From Pohlia nutans (Eukaryota; Streptophyta; Bryopsida; Bryales; Mniaceae), in the NCBI GenBank assembly GCA_022496805.1, contig CM040100.1, positions 26,379,009 through 26,443,008 on the forward strand: a stretch of DNA of 64,000 nucleotides. The letters are read 5' to 3'. Positions within the stretch are counted from its first letter, which is position 1; each line of letters opens with the position of its first letter. Position numbers and translations under genes: made by a program. Shown piece by piece: positions 1-12,033 of this stretch. The notes beneath the pieces were generated by a model. It was not told the DNA's origin. It did no database searches and saw only the letters and a program-made list of their open reading frames with translations.

Positions 1-1393
1 TTTAGGACATTTTCTTGCACAATTTGATACCATTTGTTTTGAGTTGACTTTCAAATTGAAGAATATAATGAAATCATATCTAATTTCTAATTCTCAAATT
101 GTGTACACTATGAGTGATCAAAGATTTGCCATAGAAATGGTGGTTGTGGTGATATGAAACTTTGAAGCTTGCATGCAATTAGGAATTGTCACCTCACCTA
201 ACTCTAGGTGTTTAACTCCTAAACGTCCAACCATGCATTATTGCATGATGAACATAATCAAATTTTGTTTTCTCATCCGTCATGTACTTGCAGTGTGGAT
301 TTTTTACTACAAATTTCATGGGAAGTTAGCTCTATATACATGCGATTCAATTAGTAAGGGGTTGATTTGTGAAATTTTTATGCCTCATTTATGTTGCAAT
401 GATTCACCAAAAATTTCTAAAATTTAGTTCAAAAGTGCTCTTGAAAAAATAAACTCATTAAATTAAGCAACCAAAAAATCTTCAAAAATCACTACACTTA
501 GAGTGTTACATTTCAACCCATCACATCAAATTTCATCTACAAATAGTCAATATCTTATTCGTTATCAAATTACAAAAAAAAATTGAATTTTAAGTTTCAA
601 GTTTTATTCAAAATTGTTGGCGATAGCAATCATAGATCTAACCATATGGATAGAATCTAAAATTCATAATGTACAACTTTTATACATACATCAAGTTCAA
701 AATGTCCTTCTTAGTTGCATTTTATAATGCATTTTTGCAATTCTCCAAGTCTAGAGAGGAGTGAGGACCTTTAGGGGTTAATTACCACCTCTCCCACATT
801 AACAAGAGTTATTTAAAACCAACCTTTATACACATCATAAAAATTTGGAATTCATACATTTCAAAAATAAATAGAACTCATCAAAATACCAATATGACAT
901 TTACATAGATGGCATTGACGATTTCTAATAGAATCAAAGGTGTAAAACCTCATTTACCATCTTAGGTAAGCTATTAGTAGCAATAGGAATGATTGTTGGA
1001 TGAAAATCATATTGTTTTGGAGATAAATGTTATATTGAAAAGTTGCCAATAATATCTCAAGCTGCCAATAATAAAATAAGTTTTGCAACCATTTTAAAAA
1101 AATTCCCCCAAACTTTGTGGACTGTGGTGCTTTTGATCTAATAGGGATTACACCGGAGATTACACTTTAATCATTGACTTGGTTCACATGTACTTCAATT
1201 TTCTTGGGGATTTAACGTAACCAAGTCGTTCTCCAAAAGCGTCGTTATAACACGTTCTAATAGTAATGTCATTCTAAGCACTTGCTTCCATTTTTATTTG
1301 GTAGCTAAAGTAACCCAACCTAAGAGTAACATTTATTGCTTCAACTCTCATTTATTGCTTCTTCCTTCCATGTATTGGTGGGGTCTTAGAAAG
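1..1393. other. AT-rich intergenic spacer
   Basis: No convincing coding signal on either strand. Short open frames are low-complexity and lack recognisable domains. The only structure I can support is the old TTAA-flanked MITE copy at 216-777. Confidence 0.6.
216..777 (+). mobile_element. TTAA-flanked MITE, family 1, diverged copy G
   Basis: Seen: TTAA at 212-215 followed by CTCCTAAACGTCCAACCATG, and at the other end CCTTTAGGGG followed by TTAA at 778-781. Both ends match the ends of the better-preserved copies at 45851-46404 and 50292-50817, and the 562-bp length fits that family (526-562 bp). The interior is heavily diverged, so the call rests on the termini, the TTAA flanks and the length. 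Confidence 0.55.
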
Positions 1394-2327
1394 TTAAAGA
1401 GCTACCGACGGATGCCATACCGAAATGGGTGAACCCAAGAGTTTGGTTTCAATTCTTGCATACACCGTTGGACCATCAGTGGTTGTTGAGACTTTGATTC
1501 TTGTGACTTTCACCGGCCCGACCCAGGCTGTCCAGAATGTAGGAGATTGAAGAGAGTGCAAAATTTTCAAGGACCGTTGCCTAAAAGTCCACAAGTAGAG
1601 TGAAATTTCCAAGGAAGTATGGTTGAAAGTCCAAAAGTGAAGCTTCATGAACTTAGTGCTCCGGAATTTGTTGACTGACTGAGACGGACTGACAGACACA
1701 GCCTGGGGAAGTTGAATGACAGCCGCTTTCTGGTGTGAAAAGGCAAACCCATGCATGCAGGCCGCCAGCATGCATGCATGCCACCCACCGGTTCGCATTT
1801 GTCCTGGCTCCCGCATCCCACTCGATCTGCACGCGCTCACTGCTTCTTGGCTGCCTGGCAGCTTTCCACAGGCCCCCTCCAGCCAGCCAGGCTTCCACTT
1901 CATCTCCACTTACTTACTTACTTTTCCCCTCTCCGACCTGTGAGTTCCATCGTCCGTAATCACTCTGTATGTTGTATATATGTATGTCTATTCACCATCA
2001 CCACATCATTCATTATCAAGCTCCTAGCTTACAATTCAGCCTCCGTCACCTTCACGGTCTGCCGGGCCCCTCGCCCCCCGCCCGATCCAGGCCACACAGC
2101 CTGTCTCTTGATCATTCAATTCTCGCGTTGTCATTACCTTGATTTGTCAACTGGCTTCGCCACATAACACTTAGTTTTATTATTCTTATTAATTATGGCC
2201 TTGACACGTCCCTTCGATTTCGCCCATGACAACCAAATCCGAGGGTTGCCGACAAAGTCACGGCCCGATCGAAAGTATGGAATGGATTAATTAATTTTTG
2301 CAGAGATTGAAGTCATGAACGGAGGCC

Positions 2328-2351
2328 GCAGCAGCAGCAGCAGCAGCAGCA
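2328..2351. repeat. (GCA)8 microsatellite
   Basis: Uninterrupted GCA trinucleotide run, outside any supported coding exon. Confidence 0.9.
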
Positions 2352-2659
2352 AAACAGTCGAAGACTGACGACGTCCGCATGCACGCATGCATGCAGAGTA
2401 AAGGGACCGTTATGAGTGCATGATCGACATCCAGCAACATGATCATCGCATCACACGGCCATGAATGCTTATTGGATCGGAGGGAGACGTCCGGAGGGGG
2501 CTTGCACACGCCCTCATTGCATGGGCGGCCACAAGTTTAATTAATTCATTCTGTTTTTATTTTTCTGAGGAAAGTGTCACCCACCCTCACCTTGTTTGTT
2601 TGTTTCTTTCTCTCTTGACCAATACCTGCCATACACATCTGCAATATAAATATAAATAT

Positions 2660-2662
<3 letters not shown>

Positions 2663-2710
<48 letters not shown>
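2663..2710. repeat. (AT)n microsatellite
   Basis: About 24 uninterrupted AT dinucleotides preceded by a degenerate ATAAAT stretch. The open frames through it are repeat artefacts. Confidence 0.9.
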
Positions 2711-2713
<3 letters not shown>

Positions 2714-3363
2714 AATCCTCACGTGCACCACGCTAATTGAATTCTTCCCATCGACATATCCACCGGATGTCTAGTATTTCAGATTCATTCCGCATCCGCA
2801 TCCGCACAGTGCACTTGCATTCTTCTTTTCATTATCTTCACCAACCGTGTACGTCAAGCGCGACGTTTACAAAGTAATTTCTCTTAGAATTCCAATCTTC
2901 CGGTGCTTCTGTCCCATGTTTTGGTGGAAGGAGGGTGGGAATCAGGGATTCTTGTTCACAGTTAGGATCACCAATTCAGCATGCATCCCCAATTAATCAA
3001 TAAATAAAGCAGGCACCCCAGAATATTTGCTGAAACTGGAGAAAGTAAAGTTGGTGTATTACACACAGTGGGCGTGGATAGTGACAGAGACGGACGCTGT
3101 TGCAATGGAGATGATTAATATATGCTGGCGAATTGTTTCTGCTGTACAGGATGATGTGCGTTTGCTGGCTCCCAACCGACAGAGAAGGGCGTCGACAAAG
3201 TGTTTTAGGGCGACAGTCGATTGGAAGGAAGAGAAGCAACAAATAGTTAGTTGTTAATAAATTTGGATCGATCCATCCAAGGCATCCAGTGAGAGGGTTG
3301 CCAGCCAGCCAGCCAGCCAGCCAGGGTAGTGATAAGTCAGTAGTCGTTGTGATTTTTCGGAAA

Positions 3364-4310
3364 ATGGTGGCCATTGGCACCCTGACGTATTGGTGTTACA
3401 TGACGGCCATAATGGTGCAAGGCATGGAAGCGGGCGCATTCATAGGCGAGCCGCTGCGGCTGGTGGCGGTGGCGACGGACACGTACGCGCAGTTGTTCAT
3501 CCGCGTGGCGGGCATCTGCCTGCTGTGCTTGACGCAAGTGTTTTGGGGGTTCCGGCATGTGCCGTTCCAGGCGCAGAGCGGCGTGGATGCGCAACTGGCG
3601 TCGTACTCGCTGGCGTGCGCGCGCTTGTTTGCCAAGTTCCACACGCTCACGGCGCTGCTGGTGGCGTATGCCACGTTCCACCTGGGCCTCAGCATTCCGC
3701 ATGCGCCGGCGCTGCTGGGCCTGCACGTCACGTGGGCCTCCGTCATGGCGTGCGCCCTGGTCATGCACCACCGCCTCGTGCATGGCTACATCATCGACAC
3801 CTCGTCCGCCCCCGCCGCTGCCAAGAGCCTCAAGCAGTTGCTGCAGGGCGATGATGACGAACCGCGCACCATGCTGCAAATGATCAAGGGCGAGGACTCC
3901 AGCTCTAAGTCCGTCATGCAAATGCTCCAAGGTCAGTGCCGAGCTCCCCACTTCCTTCCTTCCCTTCCTTCTTGCCTCAGTCTGTTCTTGTCCCTTCCCT
4001 TCCTCAACTTTCCAGTCTTCCTAGTTCTGGTAGCAGCTGCTGTACGTATTGATACTCATTCCGTGGCCTTCCTTATAGTCTATGAACCATGCACTCACAG
4101 GGTAATCTAGACCCCTGGAAATGACTGACTTCCATTATAATTATTTATAAGTCCCGTTGAATGTGTCCAAAGCCCCGTTCTCTTCACTACGATAGATTAT
4201 TCTATCTTAACACATTGGACTTTTCAGCCATTGTTCCCCTTGACACAGAGTCTCTTATGCCCTGTGACTGTTGGCACTGGCGTTGCGAGCCTGACCTGAC
4301 ATGGCACTAA
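3364..4310 (+). CDS. Unrecognised multi-pass membrane protein, two exons
   Basis: I do not recognise the family. Exon 1 runs 3364-3931 from the first in-frame ATG; the longer frame begins with a non-ATG codon inside a CCAG repeat. It is GC-rich with strong codon bias, unlike the flanking DNA. The product begins MVAIGTLTYWCYMTAIM and shows about four hydrophobic segments with conserved-looking polar loops (HVPFQAQSGVDAQ, FAKFHTLTALLVAYATFHLG), then an acidic tail with two related stretches, LKQLLQGDDDEPRTMLQM and a second ending VMQMLQ. Donor GTCAGT follows 3931. The best continuation I see is an acceptor TTTTCAG at 4221-4227 and exon 2 4228-4310 ending in TAA; phase is consistent (G|CC) and gives about 216 residues. 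Exon 2 is an inference and the 3' end could lie elsewhere. Minus-strand frames over this exon are GC-driven shadows. Confidence 0.6.
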
Positions 4311-4904
4311 ATATATTACAAATATGCCGCTTGGATGCAGACGAAATCAAGACCGACTGACCTTAGCCTTTGAGGCAGCGGCTTCACGCTTCCTGTCAAG
4401 CTGCGCTGAAGAACAACAGCTTCTCATTCTTTCGTGCAGGTTGCACACGAGACTTTCTCTTCTCCAAAATCCGCTGTGTTCTTATTCTCCCATACGCCAT
4501 CTTGGAACTCTATGATCTCTGTTTTGCTCGCGATCAGCTTCAGCAAATGTGAACTTGTCGCAGATATGGTTTGGTTCTCCAAGAAATGCTCCATCACAGA
4601 ACCTTTATAATTCAAGATCAGGTAATGATACATTTGACCTAGCGCTGTAGCATGCATGGTAAAGCATCGTCTTACGACTTCATTGCATTAGACTTCATTA
4701 CTCAACGTAAGAAGATGAACACCAGAAAATGTTGTCTAGCTGACCAGTGCTCTCCTAGAAAGCCCATGAGCAACTCTATCCAACTATTGAAAACCGAGAT
4801 GATCTTCAATGTCTGTTGCAAAAATACTAAAGTGATGTTCCCAAGAAATGGGACGAAGGCAACATTCTGGACCATTTCACTTCCAACACCTGACCATTTC
4901 GAGA

Positions 4905-7900
4905 CTAGTCAGCAACACCCTTGTGAATCTGGTTCCTCATTTGGCGTAGTCTGACGCTTTGTTCACGCCATTCCGTCCAAGCTACTCTCACCTCCGCCAT
5001 TTCAGCCTCGGGAATCTTCACGTTCCTCTCCAGGTTCATCATCCAGGCACTCCAGTTGAGTGTCTTGGCGCTGACCAGTGGCAGTATATCTGGCATCAGA
5101 ACGTTTTCACGAAAATCCTCAACCTTGTTATGAATCTCACGGCTCATTTCCAACTTGGGATGTTTTTGTTGAGTGCGCAGTACTGGCGGTATCTGTGCCT
5201 CGATGTCGCTTTTCTTCTGATATATGGGAGGAAGTCGAAATGGCATGAAATCATTCCTGGCTAAGATGAGACCATCTGGGGGAGCCAGTGGTAAAACAAT
5301 CCTCGAGTGTCGCGCTAGCGAAACAGTAATTACGTCCCTGGGTAAAAGCTCATGGAAGACTGCAATTGCAGTTCCAATCATTTTGCGGATCTGCAGCAAA
5401 CCCAATTCCAAAGTGAGAATCCCAAGAATCTCAGTATCTCCGCACTGGGAAACATCAAGTGCACGAAGCTACCGGTTGAAGGAATGGATAGGACCAGTTA
5501 AGACCACTGCAACATTTCTGTGCAGACTTTGGATTGACGTATAATCTGCTATGAGAAGAGTGTCAAGCCTTCCAGGACAACAACCAGTATCGCCTTCTTT
5601 ATCCGATTTTTAATCGTCAAAGATATGCAAAAAACACCAAATATGGTCTTTCTGGAAATATTAATTCAAATAGTGAGTGATCAATGCATTTGAATGTGAA
5701 AATACTCTTTCTGTACAACTGATAGTTAAAGAGAGCAGGATCTTGAACCTGGTGAACCATGAAAGAGCTGCCTGTGATGGAGATTCGTGTAAATTGAGTT
5801 TCCCCAAACATCTCGGGCATTTCACAAGTGCAAGAGAGCACTTTTCTAAAATGTGATGACCATACTTTGTCTGATCCATCTGGAGTAGGAAGCCACCACG
5901 CTCTTCGGTCCGAGGCAGTCCCTCCAGGTAAAGACACGGTTGACGTCTTCGATACCTTTTCCACACATTGAATGTCATCTGCAAAGGTGTTCACCATTTC
6001 ATCAGCCAACTCGCCTGCTAGGACATCCGACAGCTCCTCCGTTAAGTCTTCTTCATCCAAAAATTCGAACTCGCTACCACTGATGAGCGTGGAAGATTTG
6101 CCATGTTTCTCATCGTCAGAGCGATCGTTTGGACGAGATTTGTAAGGTTTTTGAGGGAATGGTCTGTAGAGTCTTCGAATTGTATAGTTATGGTAAGTAT
6201 GCTTGCCCTGTATTGATACACAGCTCAGCTTTAGATTCACTTGTTCCCAGTGGCACTCAGGAACTTAACATTTCACAACCAAGTTGCAGCTTGACCTTGA
6301 CTGCGGAAGGACCAGAGTAAAACCTCGAAAAGGTGAAGAAGAGAGCGAAATTTCTTCACACGCTGCTCAACTTCTGAGGGATCGGTGTCTGGATGTATGT
6401 CAATAATGGCAGCAGGTAGAAGGTAGTCATAAGTGCGAGTACAGCAGTCGTGTCGTGCTCGAAATGACCTGCATAGTAAAAGGCCATATCTTTTAACTTG
6501 ACGACCTTCATGATATCTAACACCCAGGTAGTATGCAAGATATCAATGGTCTTTTAAATTCTTACACAATGCGCAGCCTCAGGAAAATAGGAAGACCTCA
6601 GAGAAAATCATTGTAGAGAACAAGTTGCAGCAGCAATGAGTAATTGACTTGCAGCATGGGTTCAAAGGTACAGTATGAAAACATTCGCAGCACCTTGTGA
6701 CTGGGACGATACCAAAAACTCGTATAAATGGAGATAAATGAGAATTAATGCTGTCAGCAAGAGCGAAACCGTCCAAGTCATTAACCCAAGCTGCCTCTGG
6801 AACTTCCATCTTCATGGAAATTACCGTACACAACGAATGCACCTGGATCACCCAAAATAAGTGACTACTTCAAAAACAGTACTATTGGGATCATTCACAA
6901 AAACCCTAAATCCTAAACGCTAAACAGTAATGTCTGAGTCACTCACACAGCTGTTTCTCTGAGATATTGCACATTCACAGCAATGGTAACATCACAGATA
7001 TAGAAAACGGATAGGGAATACAAAAGCCACTGGCACACCAGTGAGAACCCTGTCCAACTTATCAATAGAAGAAATAGAAAAGCAGTGCACAACTGTGGCT
7101 AAAACGTACCCCCTTGTCAGTGCGACTGCTTCGTGTCCACGAGATTTTTGCGAGGTTGCCGAAATTGCTCTCGATAATGCCTCCAGCTTTGAATATGGCA
7201 CGTTCAAGCTCCTCCTCAATAGCTGCATCAACCCATCACAAGAGTACATCTCCCCTCATTCTCCAAAGCGATTGTTCGTCCTCCTGTAAAATTAACCTTT
7301 TCAATCCGTCCATTCAAACTTGAAAGAGAAGGCGCGTACGAGAGCGTACCACTTACTCTGAGCACTACCTGGACCTCGCTGGATCTGTAGGCCTGCCATC
7401 ATTAGAAAATATCGATTAGAAGGTCAATGTACAAATGATAATTGCATCGTCATCCAGTGAAGTACGATGACCACTTGCTTTTCTGCATTATCAAGAGTTT
7501 TGCTATTCTGGAGAATTTTCCCGTTACTCAAATCGTGCTGTTAAAGAGGTGTGGTAGCACATAATCGTCATGAATGAACTATCCAGAAGAAGAAACAGAG
7601 CAAAGGCAATCACTGTAATTCTGCTCCGAACAAACACATGACTAATTCTTAATGGCAAAAGTAGAGCACAAGGTTTGCAAGAGAGAAAGGAGGATGCTGC
7701 TGCCACTCAGAAAGTAATGCATATACAGGCACTAGCTAGCAGCCAGTTCAGGAAAGGGGGAAAATGCATGCATGCATACATGCAGGCAGGCAGGCATTGG
7801 CATGTGACAGACCTTTGTAACGAGTGCCGACGTATCCCAACCACATGGCTACTTTCTTCTTGATAGTCCTGCCGGGGCCGGGGAGGAGGACGGGTGAGGC

Positions 7901-8026
7901 CGCAGTGGACAAGTCGTTAGAAAGGGCGAAGGTGGCGAAGAAGTGGGGAGCGCCACATCGTGCCTGCGTAGGAGTGCAAGGGAAAGCGGGGGAAGAGCCG
8001 GGGAGCAGCAATGCGAGGGAGGGCAT
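4905..8026 (-). CDS. tRNA pseudouridine synthase, TruA/Pus1 family
   Basis: Converts uridine to pseudouridine in tRNA. Seven exons read in reverse: 8026-7813, 7392-7357, 7222-7110, 6842-6694, 6468-6324, 6207-5749, 5390-4905. All junctions are GT-AG, phases are continuous, and the product is 533 residues. Family motifs in order: [27 protein letters not shown], the catalytic signature [10 protein letters not shown] (Asp at about residue 119), RTYDYLLPA, a [12 protein letters not shown] block, and FMVHQIRKMIG. Between the last two, exon 6 carries an acidic Ser-rich insert of roughly 110 residues, and exon 7 adds a long C-terminal extension, so the protein exceeds bacterial TruA (about 270). The start at 8026 gives about 55 residues rich in Ala, Pro and Ser before the domain, which could be an organelle presequence; this is inference. 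A 5' UTR intron upstream is possible. All catalytic motifs look intact. Confidence 0.88.
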
Positions 8027-8131
8027 GGCTGAGTAGGAGGAGGTCGATGCAAAGTGGAAAGCAAAGTGAAAGTGAGAGGTAGAACCTGAAAGAGAAAGAA
8101 CAACTACCGTAAGTGAGATCGAGGGAGCATG

Positions 8132-8162
8132 AGAAGGAAGGAAGGAAGGAAGGAAGGAAGGA
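8132..8162. repeat. (GGAA)n microsatellite
   Basis: Tetranucleotide run in a purine-rich stretch upstream of the pseudouridine synthase start; long open frames here are compositional artefacts. Confidence 0.85.
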
Positions 8163-8621
8163 GAGTGAAGAGGCAAGAAAGGAAAGAAGAGAGACTAGCG
8201 AGCGAGGGAAGCTTACCTGGGGAGAAGGGGTTGCGAAGAGAGGGAACGCGAAACATGGTGAAAGGCATGGAGGTGCGCAGGCACGCAGGCAGCCCAGCCG
8301 GCCGTGAAGACACTGCGTGCGAGTGAGCGAGCAAGCCAAGTAACTTAGCGCAAGTCGATTGTTGCAAGTAACGCCAAGATGCGAGAAAGAGACCCCGGAC
8401 CTGGTTCCCTTCCGTTTCCTTGAGGGCATTTTTCAATACTGGGCTCGTCAATACTGAAATTTGGTTTTGGTTTTCAAATTCCCATTTGGTCGAATTCACA
8501 AGGATAAAAAAGAAAAAGAAAAAAAAGGTCAAGGTCGAACTTTGACACCCGAAAGGTTCTATCGTCATGTTGCACAAGATAAAGGTGGACAACAAGGACT
8601 TGGTTAACAACACATTGCTAA

Positions 8622-9272
8622 GGGCATTTCCACTGGTGGCTCGCTAAACTTGGATGACCCTTCAAAATATTCTATAATATAGAGAGCCTAAAATAAAAGT
8701 CCCCCACCTCAAGGCACTTTAAGCATGGCCATGATTATTTGGAGAACCAATCATGATCCACCACATGCAAAGTAGTTAAACAAAAGTCTTGTTCATAACA
8801 ATAAATACATCTAAATGTAATTTAAAGGGGACTCAATAGTATTATCCGAAAACAGAAATGCTTCATGAGTGGAGTTGAAGTGGAGTTCTCTTCCTATAAT
8901 TATAATTTCTGACATTCATTGTTCTTGAATAGTCTCCATAGTCGAGTCTCTTGGCTTCGGAGAACTTGTAGGAACTCTCCTCTAGCATTGGGAAGGTCAT
9001 GAGTTCTACGCCCCATAGCGGTGCATGGCCTTGTTTGAGATTATTCTCCAACTCACCATAGACTAGTTTTTGCAGTCTTTTTATTAGTCTTATATATTAG
9101 AGTTAACCAAAAACGAGTTTAAGGTGAGTTTAAGGTTTCTTTCCACTTTGAGACACTCATTTTGATTAACTTAAATATATAAGAAATTTTGAGAGTGTTG
9201 ACCTCATTTTTGAAAGGACCCTCCTTTATTTGGCAAATCATCCATACTTAAAATGCCCCATTGGAGATGCTC
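8622..9272. mobile_element. Tourist-like (PIF/Harbinger-type) MITE, 651 bp
   Basis: Seen: the left end reads GGGCATTTCCACTGG and the reverse complement of the right end reads GAGCATCTCCAATGG (12 of 15 matching), each directly flanked by TAA (8619-8621 and 9273-9275). A 3-bp TWA duplication with a GGGCATTTCC/GAGCATCTCC-type terminal repeat is typical of Tourist MITEs moved by PIF/Harbinger transposases. There is no coding capacity. A hAT-type reading is possible because such ends occur there too, but no matching 8-bp duplication is visible. Confidence 0.6.
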
Positions 9273-9275
9273 TAA

Positions 9276-10010
9276 CAACATAAGAATGACCACTTTTGGC
9301 TCTTCTCAGAGAACTTCAAAAGTTAATCCTAATCTTCTTGATATTTGTTGTACTGTAAATATTTGAACAGGTTTGAAAAATAATTTATTATTATTGGAGT
9401 ACTGTAGTGGGATAATGCATTGTTTACAAAATTAGATTTCTCTCAACTTAGTTAGCTTTTTGTGAAAAGGTATGTTTTGAACCATCCTAAAATGAAGACC
9501 TAAAATGAAGAGTGTGAAAAGGATCTCAATAAGAATTGGACTCTGAATGAGTGTAAGTCGTCGGGTAGTCTGTCCAACGAGACAGAGCCAACAAATCGTC
9601 TACAGAACCTTTGGGACAGTATTCAAAGAAGCGTGTTCAAAAGATCAGAATAAGTCTTACAAGGATCGAGTAAAAAATAACCTCTCTAAGGTACTTACAT
9701 GGAAAACTGAACCTAATACCTGCCACGTAACTGACTCTAGCTTACATAAAGACTACAGGCAATATAAAAGGGGTTGCCAGTATTCCTCTTTTGAACCAAA
9801 TCAGGAATTTTAATTTCTACAAGAAAATGCTACAGATTTGGTTAAAACAAAGTGCAATATACCGGTAGTTCCCACTTCTGTTTCTTGTTAAAAAAGTTTC
9901 GCAAATTCTATTGACATCTAATGACCACTCTAGATGAACTGCGAGAGCAAACTGGGAACCCACTAGCATTATGAGAACCGATACTTGATGCCATCTGGAC
10001 GTCTGACAGT
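9276..10010. other. Spacer downstream of the HVA22-like gene
   Basis: AT-rich, no gene recognised. It presumably includes the 3' UTR of the minus-strand gene ending at 10011. Confidence 0.5.
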
Positions 10011-12033
10011 TTACTGATCCGATTGTCGTGGATGATCGGTGTAGATCCATCCAGCATCATCAGTACTTTCATCGTATGTTGAGTCAGCTGGTGATGGTGG
10101 TGGTGGGGGGGTGATGCTCTCTTGACTGGACCTGCTTCCCGCTGGATTTGCTCCTCCCTCAAAAGCTCTTGCAGATTGCAATGCATCTTGTGCAGCTTGA
10201 TACACTGCACCCACATCATTTTCAATAGGTTATTCATCCAACTTGTAACCCAAGGATACAAAGTGAAAAAACGACTGTCTTCGGACTGCTGTTGCAGATC
10301 CACGACTAGAATCAACTCGATAAACTTGCCTAGAATGGAGAACTTCTTGAGCATACGTTGCACTGCTTGCACCTCATGCTGGTGACTCACAATAAACTTA
10401 TTCTGCAATCAGGCCAGAATATTAATACCCGAACACCACAGAATTAAATGGCTCCACAACAAAGGGAAATATCGATAAAATGCAAGAATCGGCTGCTGTT
10501 TTGACCCAACGATATCCAGAAACCGTCCAGATTTCCTGACAGGACCACTCTTAATATCATAATTCATTGATACGAAACAACTAGCAACTGGATAAATTGC
10601 CGCACCATCTCATTGCGAGTGCCGTCCACAATGCGATCAAGTCTGACATGATGTTTCAGAAGCAACGGGCGTAAGAGACTAGTATACAAATGTCGAGCTC
10701 CCTGGAAAATACCAAAACAACATTAGTTTTATTCTTCTACTGAAGGGCAGGTGACCATACTGGAACAGTGAAAACCAGGAGTATGAAAAAAATTTAGTCC
10801 AGTAAAAATGTTCCCTTCCACGACACTAAGTGAAAGGTCACATCAACAAACAGGTGAGCGAAAATCTAAGCACTTAAAGACAAAACTTCCTTAAAATATC
10901 CCTCTACAGCATACACCAAGAACAGAAATTTATGACGCAAGACTTGGCGTCATGACGTAAATGCGTTGTTGGCAAAGCTCTGGTCTACAGCGAATAGAGT
11001 GCATCAGGGACTTCAGAAGCCTCAAGAAGATGATAGTAAGGCGGAAGTGTGGGTTAGAAGGGTTAATAAAACATACAAATTTTTTTGGGAGCTGAAGCCA
11101 CACTAGAAACACGAACTTTGCATGATAGTAGAAGGGACACCTGCAGACTCAAACCCAAAAGATTGTGTTTTAGATTTGCGCCCGCTTGTCCGCATTCCGG
11201 AATTTCATTGGGATTAAATAACTACATTCTGCGAAGGCCTATACAAGAAAATATGTTCAAATACATTGAATACAGAAGATTAGAAACACCTACCAAGACA
11301 AAAGCTTGTCAGAGAAAACTTCTGCCACACTGAAGCACCCATAAGCTGCATATCCGACAATAAAAATTAGTAGTGTCAAACTACGTCCGTTTTCTTTCCT
11401 AACTTCACGCACCGAGACAGGGACACTGCTTTGATCAGCAAAGAACGAAGCGAAGACTGGCCGGTTAATTCCAAGACGCAGCAAAGTTCCAACAGTCACT
11501 CTTGCGGCAGTGTTTACGACGTGCTTGAACCATTTCCATCAAACTGCGACTCCCCTGAAAACGATACTCTACTTCATACAGCCTATGACATAAAAAAGCA
11601 AGCGCATGCTTGGTCTCTTTAATCACCAAGAGGTTTATGACATTAGAAAGTGTCGACTGGTACAGAAAATCAGATTCTCAGAAAAACTTTGTGACGTCGC
11701 ATTTCTTTTCTCCGCAACAGCGTAAGTGCATAGGAACTCAAGACGTTCAAGTTAACTTGATTAGATTGTTTTCCTGATCATAGGCAAAGAATGAGGATCC
11801 TCTTCCCCGATTCAGGAGTTGGAGGGCGCCAAAGAAATACCTGCCCAATAAATAAGCCACTCTTCTTGTTCGGCGTGATTACTGGTCTCGATTGCCTTGT
11901 GAGTAGAGTAGATGGGAAATCCGATGCCAACCACAGTACTGCACAATGCAGACGACGTCAAGAACGGATTGGTGGTTAGCGCGAAAAGCGCCCAAATAAA
12001 ATTCAAGATGAAAGACATGGTAGAAATCACCAT
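10011..12033 (-). CDS. HVA22/TB2/DP1 (REEP)-family membrane protein
   Basis: The family shapes tubular ER membranes through reticulon-like hairpins; plant HVA22 members are often stress- or ABA-responsive. Six exons in reverse: 12033-11841, 11345-11294, 11140-11077, 10701-10606, 10402-10330, 10204-10011, giving 223 residues with continuous phase. Diagnostic features: hydrophobic segments from about residue 8, the block GFPIYSTHKAIETSNHAEQE followed by EWLIYWA, then AYGCFSVAEVFSDKLLSW, a PFYYHAKFVFLVWLQLP hairpin and GARHLYTSLLRPLLLKH. The C-terminus is Pro/Ser/Asp-rich (ITPPPPPSPADSTYDEST), as in longer plant HVA22 forms. Intron 5 (10205-10329) uses a GC donor in the context CTAG|GCAAGT and an AG acceptor; it is the only choice I found that links exons 5 and 6 in frame without a stop. 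The first ATG of the frame was chosen; the next Met, five codons on, is possible. Confidence 0.87.

Larger units (their letters stand above)
1394..3363. other. Intergenic region upstream of the 3364 gene, with microsatellites
   Basis: Open frames here are short, overlapping and of low complexity (repeated GCATGCATGCAT-type words around 1750-1785), so I call no gene. Simple repeats occur at 2328-2351 and 2663-2710, and a CCAG run lies at about 3300-3325. The last few hundred bases probably hold the promoter and 5' UTR of the gene starting at 3364; I could not place a TATA box with confidence. Confidence 0.5.

Noticed and set aside
1394..1909. 171-codon minus-strand frame
   Set aside because: Low-complexity sequence with overlapping alternative frames, no domain and no splice context; treated as chance.
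3337..3951. Long minus-strand open frame opposite the 3364 gene
   Set aside because: GC-rich codon bias on the plus strand keeps the antisense frames open; the translation is His/Arg/Gln/Ala-rich with no domain.
6900..6930. CCCTAAA-like words (also near 33065) as interstitial telomere repeats
   Set aside because: Only one or two irregular units; no array.
7849..8613. Several long frames in the purine/pyrimidine-rich stretch around 8.1 kb
   Set aside because: Products of the GGAA repeat and GA bias; only the 8026-7813 exon is supported by homology.
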